This document shows, in pieces, positions 12,720 through 25,045 of a DNA stretch of 64,000 nt; positions within the stretch are counted from its first letter, which is position 1; each line of letters opens with the position of its first letter. This DNA is from Polynucleobacter sp. (GTDB lineage Bacteria > Pseudomonadota > Gammaproteobacteria > Burkholderiales > Burkholderiaceae), in contig NZ_JAHBAK020000017.1 of the NCBI RefSeq assembly GCF_018500155.2, forward strand, positions 1-64,000, in the 5' to 3' direction. The position numbers and the translations under genes were made by a program. Below the pieces are notes generated by a model. The model saw only the letters and a list, made by a program, of their open reading frames with translations, was not told where the DNA came from and did not search any database.

Positions 12720-13652
12720 TTACAGAGCGAAGGACTGCCCTACTTGTAGGTTCAATTCTTTAGCCAACTCGGCACCAGTCACTTTGCCGCTTGCGCCTTT
12801 TGCTTTGAGCACTTCAATCTGCCCACCATGACAAGTTACAAAGAATGAATCTAAAGTGATTTGCGTGATTTCACCTGGCTTGCCCTTTACGGCGCCAAAT
12901 GTACCTGCCACATGCTTATGGCAATCGAAGATTTGCACTTTTTGTTCACCGAATTTGGTCCAGGCACCAGGTGCTGGGTTGCAAGCACGAATCAAGTTAT
13001 AGATTTGGCTAATATGCGTCGCCCAATGAATCTGCGCAGCATTCGCATCAAACCAACCTTCATAGTTCGCCTGTGACTCATCCTGAATGAGCTCTTGGTG
13101 TTTACCCGCCACTACCAGATCTGCTGCCTCTTGTAAGGCTTGAATGCCAATCGGGAAAAGATGATCAAAATAAATTTTTCCTAATGTGTCATTAGGTCCA
13201 ATCGCTACTTCTTTTTGTAAAATCACTGCACCCTCATCTAAGCCATCAGATGGGCGGAAAATAGTTAAGCCAGTCTTCTCTTCGCCGAGTGCAATCGCCC
13301 AGTTAATAGCGCTGGGGCCGCGATACTTAGGCAAAAGTGATGGGTGATATTGAATAGTCCCATGCTTTGGAATTTTGACTAGTTCCTGAGGCACAAATTG
13401 CAAAACATAAGCCATGACGCAAATATCGGCTTGGCTATCAATCATCGCTTGTGCCGCCTCTGGGCTTTTTAGAGAAGCAAATTGCAAGGGGGTTAAACCC
13501 CTTGCAATAGCCGCTGCTTTCAGCACTTCAGGCTTTGTTGATTTGGGATTATCTGGAGGACAAAACACCGCTACTACTTCATCCCCACGGTCTAAGAATG
13601 CTTCTAACGCTGCTTTACCAAAATCAGCGCTCCCTATCAACGCAATCCGCAT
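12720..13652 (-). CDS. formyltransferase/formyl hydrolase family protein resembling the hydrolase domain of 10-formyl-THF dehydrogenase
   Basis: IQYHPSLLPKYRGPSAINWAIALGEEKTGLTIFRPSDGLDEGAVILQKEV; abuts frc. Confidence 0.85.
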   Translation of the reverse strand: MRIALIGSADFGKAALEAFLDRGDEVVAVFCPPDNPKSTKPEVLKAAAIARGLTPLQFASLKSPEAAQAMIDSQADICVMAYVLQFVPQELVKIPKHGTIQYHPSLLPKYRGPSAINWAIALGEEKTGLTIFRPSDGLDEGAVILQKEVAIGPNDTLGKIYFDHLFPIGIQALQEAADLVVAGKHQELIQDESQANYEGWFDANAAQIHWATHISQIYNLIRACNPAPGAWTKFGEQKVQIFDCHKHVAGTFGAVKGKPGEITQITLDSFFVTCHGGQIEVLKAKGASGKVTGAELAKELNLQVGQSFAL

Positions 13653-13653
13653 A

Positions 13654-14901
13654 TTAGATTACCTTGTCGTGACGCAAAGCAATCAATTCGTCAGTGGAAT
13701 ATCCAAGCTCACTGAGAATCTCATCGGTATGCTCACCGAGCAATGGTGAACGCGTCACTTCTGTTGGGCTATCAGACATCTTGATAGGATTGCCAACCGT
13801 CAAATATTTGCCACGGATAGGATGATCTACCTCAACCACTGTACCTGTAGCACGCAATGCTGGCTCTTCCGCGATCTCTTTCATGGACAGAATTGGGCCA
13901 CATGGAATGTCATATTTATTGAGGATATCCATGACTTCGAACTTGGTCTTTGTCATTGTCCATTTTTCGATCTCGCCAAAAATTTCCATGAGATGTGGCA
14001 AGCGCGCCATTGGTGATGCGAAACGTACATCCGTAATCCAATCTTCACGGCCAATCACTTTGCAAATCGCTTCCCAAACTGGTGCCTGCACAATCACATA
14101 CATATAGGCATTAGGATCAGTTTCCCAACCTTTACATTTCACGATCCAGCCTGGCTGACCACCGCCAGAAGCATTGCCTGCGCGGGGTACTGAATCACCA
14201 AATTGGCCATTAGGGAACTGCGGATACTCTTGCATTAAGCCGTTCCGCTCAAGACGCTGCTGGTCACGCAACTTCACACGGCACAAGTTCAATACTGCAT
14301 CTTGCATCGCCGCCAATACTTTCTGACCACGGCCAGAATGGGTGCGCTGATACAGTGCAGTCACAATACCCAATGCCAGGTGCAAACCAGTACCACTATC
14401 ACCGATTTGTGCACCAGTCACCATGGGAGGGCCATCATCAAAACCAGTAGTTGATGCAGAGCCACCTGCGCATTGCGCTACGTTCTCATACACTTTGCAA
14501 TCTTCGTATGGGCCAGGGCCAAAACCTTTTACAGAGGCCATGATCATCATGGGATTGAGTTCTTGAATACGCTCCCAAGAAAAACCCATACGATCCAATG
14601 CACCAGGTGCAAAGTTTTCTACCAAAACATCGCACTCTTTGATTAAGCGTTCAAGAATTTCTTTACCCTTTTGGGTTTTGGTATTGACAGTAATGGAGCG
14701 CTTGTTATGGTTGAGCATCGTGAAATACAAGCTATCGGCATCTGGAATGTCACGTAACTGACCACGTGTTGCATCCCCTTCGCCGGATTTTTCTACCTTG
14801 ATCACATCCGCTCCAAACCAAGCGAGTAATTGAGTACAAGTTGGTCCCGATTGAACGTGCGTAAAGTCGAGGATTTTAACCCCTTCTAGTGCTTTTGCCA
14901 T
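13654..14901 (-). CDS. frc: formyl-CoA:oxalate CoA-transferase, paralog 1
   Basis: CaiB/BaiF family; [43 protein letters not shown]; glycine loop [10 protein letters not shown]. Confidence 0.92.
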   Translation of the reverse strand: MAKALEGVKILDFTHVQSGPTCTQLLAWFGADVIKVEKSGEGDATRGQLRDIPDADSLYFTMLNHNKRSITVNTKTQKGKEILERLIKECDVLVENFAPGALDRMGFSWERIQELNPMMIMASVKGFGPGPYEDCKVYENVAQCAGGSASTTGFDDGPPMVTGAQIGDSGTGLHLALGIVTALYQRTHSGRGQKVLAAMQDAVLNLCRVKLRDQQRLERNGLMQEYPQFPNGQFGDSVPRAGNASGGGQPGWIVKCKGWETDPNAYMYVIVQAPVWEAICKVIGREDWITDVRFASPMARLPHLMEIFGEIEKWTMTKTKFEVMDILNKYDIPCGPILSMKEIAEEPALRATGTVVEVDHPIRGKYLTVGNPIKMSDSPTEVTRSPLLGEHTDEILSELGYSTDELIALRHDKVI

Positions 14902-15041
14902 GATTTAAGTCCTAATAAGAATGAAAATTTTGAATTGGTTCGATTTTAACAGCGAGGAATGCTGAAAAATGAGGCATGCCCAATTTTTGGGCACTGGCTT
15001 CTGCAAAGCCTTGATTGATCGAGGATAGAAACTAGATGAGG

Positions 15042-15470
15042 CTAAGTCTGCGGATTTTCAAGGTCAGCCAGTCGCCTTTTTAAGGCCCGCTCTTGCGCAA
15101 AACGCTCGGTCTCATCACGAATGACTGCCACCACACCATTGGGTTTTTGGTTGGCATCAAAAAGCATCCCTACCGTAAATGCAATCGACAAAGTACTACC
15201 ATTCTTATGCTTAGCCGGCACCTTCAGTAAGGAGGTTCCATAGCGGGTCGTTCCGGTTTCCATCGATTTGCTATAACCCTCGCTATGCCGCTGACGTTGC
15301 CGCTCGGGAACGATCAGATCCAGAGTGTGGCTTAGCGCCTCTGCTTCAGAATAGCCAAAAATTCGGGTGGCAGCAGGATTCCATAAAACGATTTTTTCTT
15401 GCGCATCAGCAACAATGATGGCATCGCCAACACATTCAACAAGTTGCAGCAAATCAACAGAAGTTTTCAT
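15042..15470 (-). CDS. PAS-domain protein (single PAS/PAC)
   Basis: MKTSVDLLQLVECVGDAIIVADAQEKIVLWNPAATRIFGYSEAEAL...VAVIRDETERFAQERALKRRL; start moved to M52 of the ORF. Confidence 0.85.
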   Translation of the reverse strand: MKTSVDLLQLVECVGDAIIVADAQEKIVLWNPAATRIFGYSEAEALSHTLDLIVPERQRQRHSEGYSKSMETGTTRYGTSLLKVPAKHKNGSTLSIAFTVGMLFDANQKPNGVVAVIRDETERFAQERALKRRLADLENPQT

Positions 15471-15485
15471 AGGATCAGATGATGG

Positions 15486-15515
15486 AATAAAAAAGGCGCC
15501 CACTAGGAGCGCCTT
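15486..15515 (-). terminator. Rho-independent terminator downstream of frc paralog 2
   Basis: Minus strand AAGGCGC-TCCTAGTGG-GCGCCTT followed by TTTTTAT. Confidence 0.85.
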
Positions 15516-15540
15516 AAAGTCATTACTATAGTTGTCGTTA

Positions 15541-16791
15541 TTAAACTGCTTTGGCAGCGTGTAGCTTGGCAATCTCTTCTTTGCCATAACCAAGATCAGC
15601 CAATACTTCATCAGTATGCTCACCCAAAACAGGTGATGGCTTCACTTCAATCTGCAAATCAGAGAACTTGATTGGGCTACCAATTGTTAAGTATTTACCA
15701 CGCACTTTGTGGTCAACTTCAACAATAGAACCGCTCTTACGCAAGTCTGGTGATTCAGCCAATTCTTTCATTGAGAGAACTGGTGAGCAAGGAATGTCGA
15801 ACTTACGCAAAATATCTACTGCCTCATACTTAGTCTTATCTTTGAGCCAATCTTCAATTGTGGCGAAGATATCAAAAATCTTGTCTTGACGAGCTTCAGC
15901 AGTCATATAAGCTGGATCGGTTGCCCACTCTGGTTTACCCAAAGCCTTGGTAATTGGCTCCCAAGCATGGCCTTGAATTGTGAAATAAATGTAAGCATTT
16001 GGATCAGTTTCCCAACCTTTACATTTCAACACCCAACCTGGCTGACCGCCACCACCAGCGTTACCACCACGTGGCACTACATCAGAGAATGAACCGTGAG
16101 GATATTGTGGGTACTCTTCCAAGTAACCCACTTTGTCCAAACGTTGTTGGTCGCGCAATTTCACACGGCACAAGTTCAATACAGCGTCTTGCATTGAGCA
16201 AGATACTTTTTGGCCTTTGCCGGTTTTTTGACGCTGCATCAATGCAGTCAAGATACCAATTGCTAAATGCATACCAGTATTGGAGTCACCCAACGCAGCA
16301 GCAGAAACAGTTGGAGGGCCGTCCCAGAAACCCGTTGTTGAAGCAGCGCCGCCAGCACACTGCGCTACGTTCTCGTATACCTTCAAATCTTCATATGAAT
16401 GGCCATCGCTAAAGCCTTTTACAGATGCCAAAATCATCTTTGGATTGAGCTCTTGAATACGCTTCCAAGAAAAGCCCATACGATCCAAGGCGCCTGGACC
16501 AAAGTTCTCCACCATGACGTCAGAAACCTTGATCATTTTTTCAAGAACTTCTTTTCCTTCTGGAGTCTTAGTATCCAAAGTCAAAGAGCGCTTGTTACCG
16601 TTGAGCATAGTGAAGTACAAAGCATCAGCACCAGGAATATCACGCAACTGACTACGTGTTACGTCGCCCGCACCAGGACGCTCAACCTTGATAACGTCTG
16701 CGCCATAAAAGCCCAAGAGCTGGGTACATGCAGGGCCTGCTTGTACGTGTGTAAAGTCAATGATACGAATGCCGTCTAGTGGTTTAGTCAT
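15541..16791 (-). CDS. frc: formyl-CoA:oxalate CoA-transferase, paralog 2
   Basis: [43 protein letters not shown]; glycine loop [10 protein letters not shown]. Confidence 0.93.
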   Translation of the reverse strand: MTKPLDGIRIIDFTHVQAGPACTQLLGFYGADVIKVERPGAGDVTRSQLRDIPGADALYFTMLNGNKRSLTLDTKTPEGKEVLEKMIKVSDVMVENFGPGALDRMGFSWKRIQELNPKMILASVKGFSDGHSYEDLKVYENVAQCAGGAASTTGFWDGPPTVSAAALGDSNTGMHLAIGILTALMQRQKTGKGQKVSCSMQDAVLNLCRVKLRDQQRLDKVGYLEEYPQYPHGSFSDVVPRGGNAGGGGQPGWVLKCKGWETDPNAYIYFTIQGHAWEPITKALGKPEWATDPAYMTAEARQDKIFDIFATIEDWLKDKTKYEAVDILRKFDIPCSPVLSMKELAESPDLRKSGSIVEVDHKVRGKYLTIGSPIKFSDLQIEVKPSPVLGEHTDEVLADLGYGKEEIAKLHAAKAV

Positions 16792-16840
16792 ATTGGTTTC
16801 TCCTTAAGTCTTTCTTTTTTACTTCAAAGTTAATCTTGAA

Positions 16841-18550
16841 TTACTTCTTCGCAGCTGCTGTGGATGGATTTAAGTTTGTTAAACGTCCACTTTCAGTACC
16901 TGCAGTCTCATCAATAACAGCATTAATGAGGGCTGGTTTACCGGCAGCAATGGCTTCTGTTAACGCTGCTTCCAATTCTGCTGGAGTAGTCACGTAATAG
17001 CCCACTCCACCAAATGCTTCAATCATCTTGTCATAACGTGCGTCTTTTACAAAAACGGTTGGCGCAACATCAGCGCCACCTGTTGGATTGACGTCAGTAC
17101 CGCGATACACGCCGTTGTTATTAAATATCACAGTAGTAATTGGTAGCTTGTAGCGGCAAACCGTTTCCAGCTCCATGCCACTAAAGCCAAACGCACTATC
17201 ACCCTCAACCGCTACGGTAGGCAAGCCACTGGTGACAGCAGCACCAATCGCATAGCCCATTCCGATACCCATAATGCCCCAAGTGCCTGAGTCAAAACGC
17301 TTGCGTGGCTTATACATATCCACAATAGCGCGGCAGTAATCCAGAGTATTCGCGCCTTCGTTTACTAAATTGACATCTGGATTTTTCTTGATCACATCAC
17401 GAATCACACGCAATGCGCCATGGAAATTCATAGGGCTTGCTTCTTTGGCCAAAGTCTCGGCCATCTTCGCCATATTCTTTTCTTTTTTCTCATTAACAGC
17501 ATTAATCCATTCGGCGCTTGGCTTAGGAACAGAAGCAATGCCTTTGAGCAATTCACCTACGCAAGAACCCACATCACCAATCAATGGTGCAGCAATTTGC
17601 ACGTTGCTATCCACTTCATTGGCCTGAATATCAATTTGAATGAACTTCTTAGGATCTTTGCCCCATGTTTTTCCTTTTCCATGAGCAAGCAACCAGTTCA
17701 AACGCGCACCGACCAACATCACTGCATCAGCTTCTGCCAACACAAATGAACGTGCGGCAGATGCAGACTGCGGATGATTATCTGGCAACAAACCTTTTGC
17801 CATAGACATAGGCAAGTAAGGAATGCCAGATTTTTCAATCAGATCACGAATTTCTCTATCTGCTTGTGCATAAGCAGCGCCTTTACCCAACAAAATTAAT
17901 GGGCGCTTAGCATTCTTCAGAACATCTAAGGCACGCGCTACCGCATCAGCGGCAGGGATTTGACGAGGTACAGGATCAATTACCTTAAAGATCGATTTTT
18001 TAGCTTCTTCAACAGGCATTGTTTGGCTGAGCAACTGTGCAGGCAAATCGAGATAAACACCGCCTGGGCGACCAGAAACTGCCGCACGAATTGCGCGAGC
18101 AAAACCAATCCCAATATCTTCGATGTGATTAATTCTGTATGCCGCTTTGCAATAAGGTTTTGCTGCATTGAGCTGATCCATCTCTTCATAGTCGCCCTGC
18201 TGCAAATCCACAATTTCACGTTCGCTTGAACCAGAAATCAAAATCATTGGGAAACAATTCACTGTTGCATTTGCTAACGCAGTCAATCCATTTAAGAAGC
18301 CTGGTGCAGATACCGTCATACAGATGCCAGGCTTTTGCGTCATGTAACCCGCGATCGCTGCAGCATTACCTGCATGCTGCTCATGACGAAAGCCAATAAA
18401 ACGCATGCCCTCGGCTTGAGCAAGACGACACAAGTCGGTAATCGGAATACCAACTAAGCCAAAAATGGTGTTGAGGTCATTTGCTTTTAAAGCATCAATG
18501 ACCAAATGGAAGCCATCAGTTAATTGAGTGTTTTGGTTTTCTGTTGTCAT
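16841..18550 (-). CDS. oxc: oxalyl-CoA decarboxylase
   Basis: ThDP-dependent enzyme ([50 protein letters not shown]), adjacent to frc. Confidence 0.95.
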   Translation of the reverse strand: MTTENQNTQLTDGFHLVIDALKANDLNTIFGLVGIPITDLCRLAQAEGMRFIGFRHEQHAGNAAAIAGYMTQKPGICMTVSAPGFLNGLTALANATVNCFPMILISGSSEREIVDLQQGDYEEMDQLNAAKPYCKAAYRINHIEDIGIGFARAIRAAVSGRPGGVYLDLPAQLLSQTMPVEEAKKSIFKVIDPVPRQIPAADAVARALDVLKNAKRPLILLGKGAAYAQADREIRDLIEKSGIPYLPMSMAKGLLPDNHPQSASAARSFVLAEADAVMLVGARLNWLLAHGKGKTWGKDPKKFIQIDIQANEVDSNVQIAAPLIGDVGSCVGELLKGIASVPKPSAEWINAVNEKKEKNMAKMAETLAKEASPMNFHGALRVIRDVIKKNPDVNLVNEGANTLDYCRAIVDMYKPRKRFDSGTWGIMGIGMGYAIGAAVTSGLPTVAVEGDSAFGFSGMELETVCRYKLPITTVIFNNNGVYRGTDVNPTGGADVAPTVFVKDARYDKMIEAFGGVGYYVTTPAELEAALTEAIAAGKPALINAVIDETAGTESGRLTNLNPSTAAAKK

Positions 18551-18760
18551 AAATTTTTATGTGAACTGTTTGTCGCCACCAAATAGGATGGTTATTACAG
18601 TTTAGCTTTCGCTAGTGTCTCCATTTGAAGTTATACATTGCTCTACGGGTTTTTGCCCCGCTTAGGCTGAGAAGAATATTAGGCTTGGGGTGGGGGTTCA
18701 TCATTGACTTCGGTCAATTTCCCCCTAAATTCGCTTACCCCATTAGGCAAGCTGGCTAAC

Positions 18761-19378
18761 TTAGATAAATAGCTCTTTATGCTTAGACTTGAGGCGGCTA
18801 AGGGTCTCAGGAGACAGGTTTAGATAGGCAGCGAGCTCCTTCTTGGGAAGCAACTCAAACAAGTCCTCATATTTACGCAAAAACCGCTCCACCCGGCCTG
18901 GGGCATCGAGCATATGCAAGGTAATGGTGTGGGCCATGATTTCGCTCATCAGGCGCATCACTTCGAACTCAAAGGCCTCTTTGAGAAGCTTATGCTCATC
19001 CAGAAATTCCGCCCACTTCTTCAGAGGCATTCTTGCCACCCTTGCCTTGGTTACTGAGGCAATACTGTAAGGGGCTGCGGTCTTGAGCCGCCAGGCGGCA
19101 TAGCTGGTTTCGATATCTTTTTCGATAGCAAAGCGCAGAATCATCTCTTTGGCATCTGCACTAGACACGATCCGCTTGAGGATTCCATCAAGGACAAAAT
19201 ACTGCTCCATTTGATGGTCGCCTTGGTGGAGCAGAATTTCTGATTTTTTGAGGTCTGAGATCTCTAAATGCCGCTCTAACTCCGCCATGACTGTTGGATC
19301 TAGACTTTGAAGCACACAGTTTTGGCGCAACTGAAGTCGAATCAGGTTTTTTTCGGGGTGCTTATCTAATACGGTCAT
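18761..19378 (-). CDS. Crp/Fnr family transcriptional regulator
   Basis: cNMP-binding fold (LKKSEILLHQGDHQMEQYFVLDGILKRIV) and C-terminal HTH (LLPKKELAAYLNLSPETLSRLKSKHKE); start placed at 19378. Confidence 0.88.
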   Translation of the reverse strand: MTVLDKHPEKNLIRLQLRQNCVLQSLDPTVMAELERHLEISDLKKSEILLHQGDHQMEQYFVLDGILKRIVSSADAKEMILRFAIEKDIETSYAAWRLKTAAPYSIASVTKARVARMPLKKWAEFLDEHKLLKEAFEFEVMRLMSEIMAHTITLHMLDAPGRVERFLRKYEDLFELLPKKELAAYLNLSPETLSRLKSKHKELFI

Positions 19379-19483
19379 GAATCCTTCATCCTCAGCCTTA
19401 TATTGTAGGCTTTTTTGCACCAAAAAAGGGTGCAAAAACGGGCTGACACCAAGGCATTTTTTGCAATGCAACAATGATACTCC

Positions 19484-22284
<2,801 letters not shown>

Positions 22285-22427
22285 TTGGTATACCTAAAGA
22301 ATGATTCCCTAGCCAAATTCCCTGTTAGCTAGAATCTTTGGAATACGCTCAATGAGTATGCAAATAAAACTTCACCAGATTGTGAAGCACTATCGACATG
22401 CAAAGACCCACGTTGCAGATTCCACCT

Positions 22428-22610
22428 ATCAAGGCCGGTATCCGGGCTGAAGAATCTAGGAGCCTGGCCTTCCCATGTCAAAGCGACACAGTGGCGATTC
22501 AAACTCTTTGCCCACACTATATGGGCATTCTCTTACCGTTGCGGGGACAGCGCACGTTTGGTTAGTGCTTCCCGTTTAACTCTGATAAAGGCTTATCAGA
22601 GCACCTTGAT
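22428..22610 (-). ncRNA. cobalamin (B12) riboswitch aptamer
   Basis: Minus strand contains GCTGTCCCCGCAACGGTAAGAG and B12 box CAGCCCGGATACCGGCC; perfect 7-bp P1 ATCAAGG/CCTTGAT at the boundaries. Confidence 0.94.
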
Positions 22611-22674
22611 GCCATGATTATAAGGCATCAGGTAGCTGCTACCCGGGCTTGTGCCCAGGGATCGCCAATTTAAA

Positions 22675-23250
22675 TTATTTATTTTTTTGAGAATGCACAG
22701 TTTTTTGATAAGCCGCGATCACTACTAGATGGGACACCAAACCAACGATCAAATACGCAAATGTAATCTCGAGTGCAAAGGGGAAATACTGAATCAATCT
22801 AGAACCAAATTCAGTAAATGATGCATCTCCGGGAACATTCATTACGTAATAGCTACCACTAGAAATCAATTCACATACAACGATTCCAAAAAACGCTGCC
22901 AAAACAAACTTTTTAAATGCTCCAAAGTTCAGAGCGTAGCGCTTAGCAAACCATCTTCCTGCAAACCACATAGAAAGATAAGCTGGTAACAAAAATACAT
23001 ACGCTGCAGTGAAGCACGATTGACCTATTCCCAATCGATTGACGACAAGATAATCAATCAAGAAGGCTTGTGCTAAAAAAAGGATCGCAACAGAAATGCC
23101 GGAAAAATAAAAACCCACAGCAAAAAAGATCGCCCAAGAAGCGTCTGGCAAATATGCCAAAGAAGCCATATGATGACCTCGGGTAAGCCACATCATGGCT
23201 GACATCGCCAATACAAGATACAAACTATGTTTTTTTGATAATGCAGTCAT
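22675..23250 (-). CDS. btuM: BtuM-like cobalamin transporter (solitary ECF S-component type)
   Basis: 191-aa multi-TM protein beside the riboswitch-btuB unit; single membrane Cys at residue 79 (GIGQSCFTAAYVFLLPAY). Confidence 0.72.
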   Translation of the reverse strand: MTALSKKHSLYLVLAMSAMMWLTRGHHMASLAYLPDASWAIFFAVGFYFSGISVAILFLAQAFLIDYLVVNRLGIGQSCFTAAYVFLLPAYLSMWFAGRWFAKRYALNFGAFKKFVLAAFFGIVVCELISSGSYYVMNVPGDASFTEFGSRLIQYFPFALEITFAYLIVGLVSHLVVIAAYQKTVHSQKNK

Positions 23251-23412
23251 GAGTCAATGCTCCTGGTTTTTGCCCTAGTTTTCGTAACTAGTCATTTTAT
23301 CCTGAGTTACCCCCTGCCCAAGCCCAATTGCCCATCCGGGCCAATAGAACCGCCCAATTGACAATATGCTTTGGAGTCGCACAAAGCATTTTCATGGGGC
23401 TACAATGGCACT

Positions 23413-23700
23413 ATGAATGAGCTAAACCCTCTTAACTCCGATCATGACGAGGCCTCCTTGGAGGCATTAAATGCTTCGGTCAAACGCATCAGCGAAAAAG
23501 TCAATTTGATTCAAGATGCCATTCGCAATTTGCAGCAGAGTCGCTCCCAACTAGAGACCAAGATTGAAGATGCACAAAAACGTGTGCAACGTATTCTTAG
23601 TCGCTTACCTGAGCAAGGCGATTCTCGCCAATTAAATCTACTAGGCGAAGCAATTCCACCAACCAATTCAGAGGACGATAGTGAGCCAACAACGCATTGA
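23413..23700 (+). CDS. small coiled-coil protein upstream of zapA (ZapB-like)
   Basis: Coiled-coil LNASVKRISEKVNLIQDAIRNLQQSRSQLETKIEDAQKRVQRILSRLP; ATG at 23413. Confidence 0.7.
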   Translation: MNELNPLNSDHDEASLEALNASVKRISEKVNLIQDAIRNLQQSRSQLETKIEDAQKRVQRILSRLPEQGDSRQLNLLGEAIPPTNSEDDSEPTTH

Positions 23701-24034
23701 AGTAACTCTTGCCGGCCAAAAAATCACCTTAGCGACCAGCGCTGAACATGAGCCCCTTTTGCGTGCTGCGTGCGTATTAGTCGATGAACAAATTCAATTG
23801 GCTATTGGCGGTGGCAATCGCAGCATAGAGCGTGCAAGCATGATGGCGGCACTCAAGATTGCGGGCGACCTCATCAAACTTCAAAACAATCAAAGTCAAC
23901 AAAGTTCTGCAGTGAACGTGAATCCAGATCAAGTGGTGCAGCTTCAAGCTGAGATACGCAGACTGGAGGATCAAGTAGATACTTTGATGCAAACCCTTTC
24001 CCTGCCTGGTTCGCCAAGGCCAATAGTTCCTTGA
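23681..24034 (+). CDS. zapA: cell division protein ZapA
   Basis: RIEVTLAGQKITLATSAEHEPLLRAACVLVDEQI; followed by 6S RNA. Confidence 0.88.
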   Translation: MSQQRIEVTLAGQKITLATSAEHEPLLRAACVLVDEQIQLAIGGGNRSIERASMMAALKIAGDLIKLQNNQSQQSSAVNVNPDQVVQLQAEIRRLEDQVDTLMQTLSLPGSPRPIVP

Positions 24035-24210
24035 ACCGATGCGCAAGCATCCGGAACGATCTTTACCTTGTGGGCGTGAGCGTTTCGAAAGTTCACAGTA
24101 CCAACTCAGACTTGGCTACTCCCTGAACCTCTTAATGCACCCGAAACAAGGTAGCCGTTCCACCTTGAACCTTTGGGTTCAGGATGACGGCCTAGCGGCT
24201 AAGGCGGGGA
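23999..24210 (+). ncRNA. ssrS: 6S RNA
   Basis: Terminal stem TCCCTGCC/GGCGGGGA; conserved 3' block CACCTTGAACCTTTGGGTTCAGGATGACGGCCTAGCGGC; classic location after zapA. Confidence 0.9.
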
Positions 24211-24214
24211 ATTC

Positions 24215-25033
24215 ATGTTACTGAGCGATATTTTGATGCTCATGATTTGCGGCAGCATATCAGGATTTCTAGCAGGACTTCTTGGTATTGGCGGCGGCAT
24301 GATTCTCGTGCCATTCATGATTTTGGTATTTAATCACTTAGGTTTTGATCAAGAAGTGATTGTGCATATGGCTATTGCTACTGGCATGGCCACCATCTTA
24401 TTTACGACCACTTCAGCAATCTGGGCTCACCACAAACACGGCTCAATCGACTGGAAATTAGTCGCGTCATTAAGTCCTGGTTTAGTTGCAGGCAGCCTCA
24501 TCGGCGGCAGTGAAATATTTGAGGCTCTCAATACCTCCTGGCTCTCTTTGTTTTTTGCCATCTTTATTGTTTACACCTCCATTCAAATGATCCTCAATAA
24601 AAAACCTAGCGCAGGTCGAGAGCTTCCAGGCGCTTTAGGGTTGTTTTCATTTGGCGCCTTTGCAGGCGGCCTCGCCAGCTTAGTAGGGGCAGGAGGCGCC
24701 TTTATCACCGTCCCTTTTATGCTCTGGTGTAACGTCAAGCCTCACACAGCAATGGCAACTTCATCAGGCCTTGGTTTTCCTATCGCTGCGGCAGCAACCA
24801 TCGGCTATATGTATGGCAGCTGGGGCTTGCCAAATCTTCCTGCAGGATCATTGGGATTTGTCTATTTGCCGGCTGTCGCCTGCATTGTTGCGGTTAGCAT
24901 TTTGACTGCGCCATTAGGAGCGAAGATGGCTCGTAAGCTCAATGTTACTCAACTCAAACGTATTTTTGGTGTGATGCTATTAATGCTTGCGGTCTTCATG
25001 TTCAATGAAAGCCGCAAAGCATTTGGTTTTTAA
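24215..25033 (+). CDS. TauE/SafE-family sulfite exporter-like membrane protein
   Basis: GLLGIGGGMILVPFMI and GAGGAFITVPFMLWCNV repeats; 8 TM. Confidence 0.9.
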   Translation: MLLSDILMLMICGSISGFLAGLLGIGGGMILVPFMILVFNHLGFDQEVIVHMAIATGMATILFTTTSAIWAHHKHGSIDWKLVASLSPGLVAGSLIGGSEIFEALNTSWLSLFFAIFIVYTSIQMILNKKPSAGRELPGALGLFSFGAFAGGLASLVGAGGAFITVPFMLWCNVKPHTAMATSSGLGFPIAAAATIGYMYGSWGLPNLPAGSLGFVYLPAVACIVAVSILTAPLGAKMARKLNVTQLKRIFGVMLLMLAVFMFNESRKAFGF

Positions 25034-25045
25034 TAAGACGTGACT

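Noticed and set aside
15999-16779. Two + strand ORFs (137 and 126 aa) within frc paralog 2
   Set aside because: Entirely antisense to a clear enzyme gene; peptide composition looks like frame shadow.
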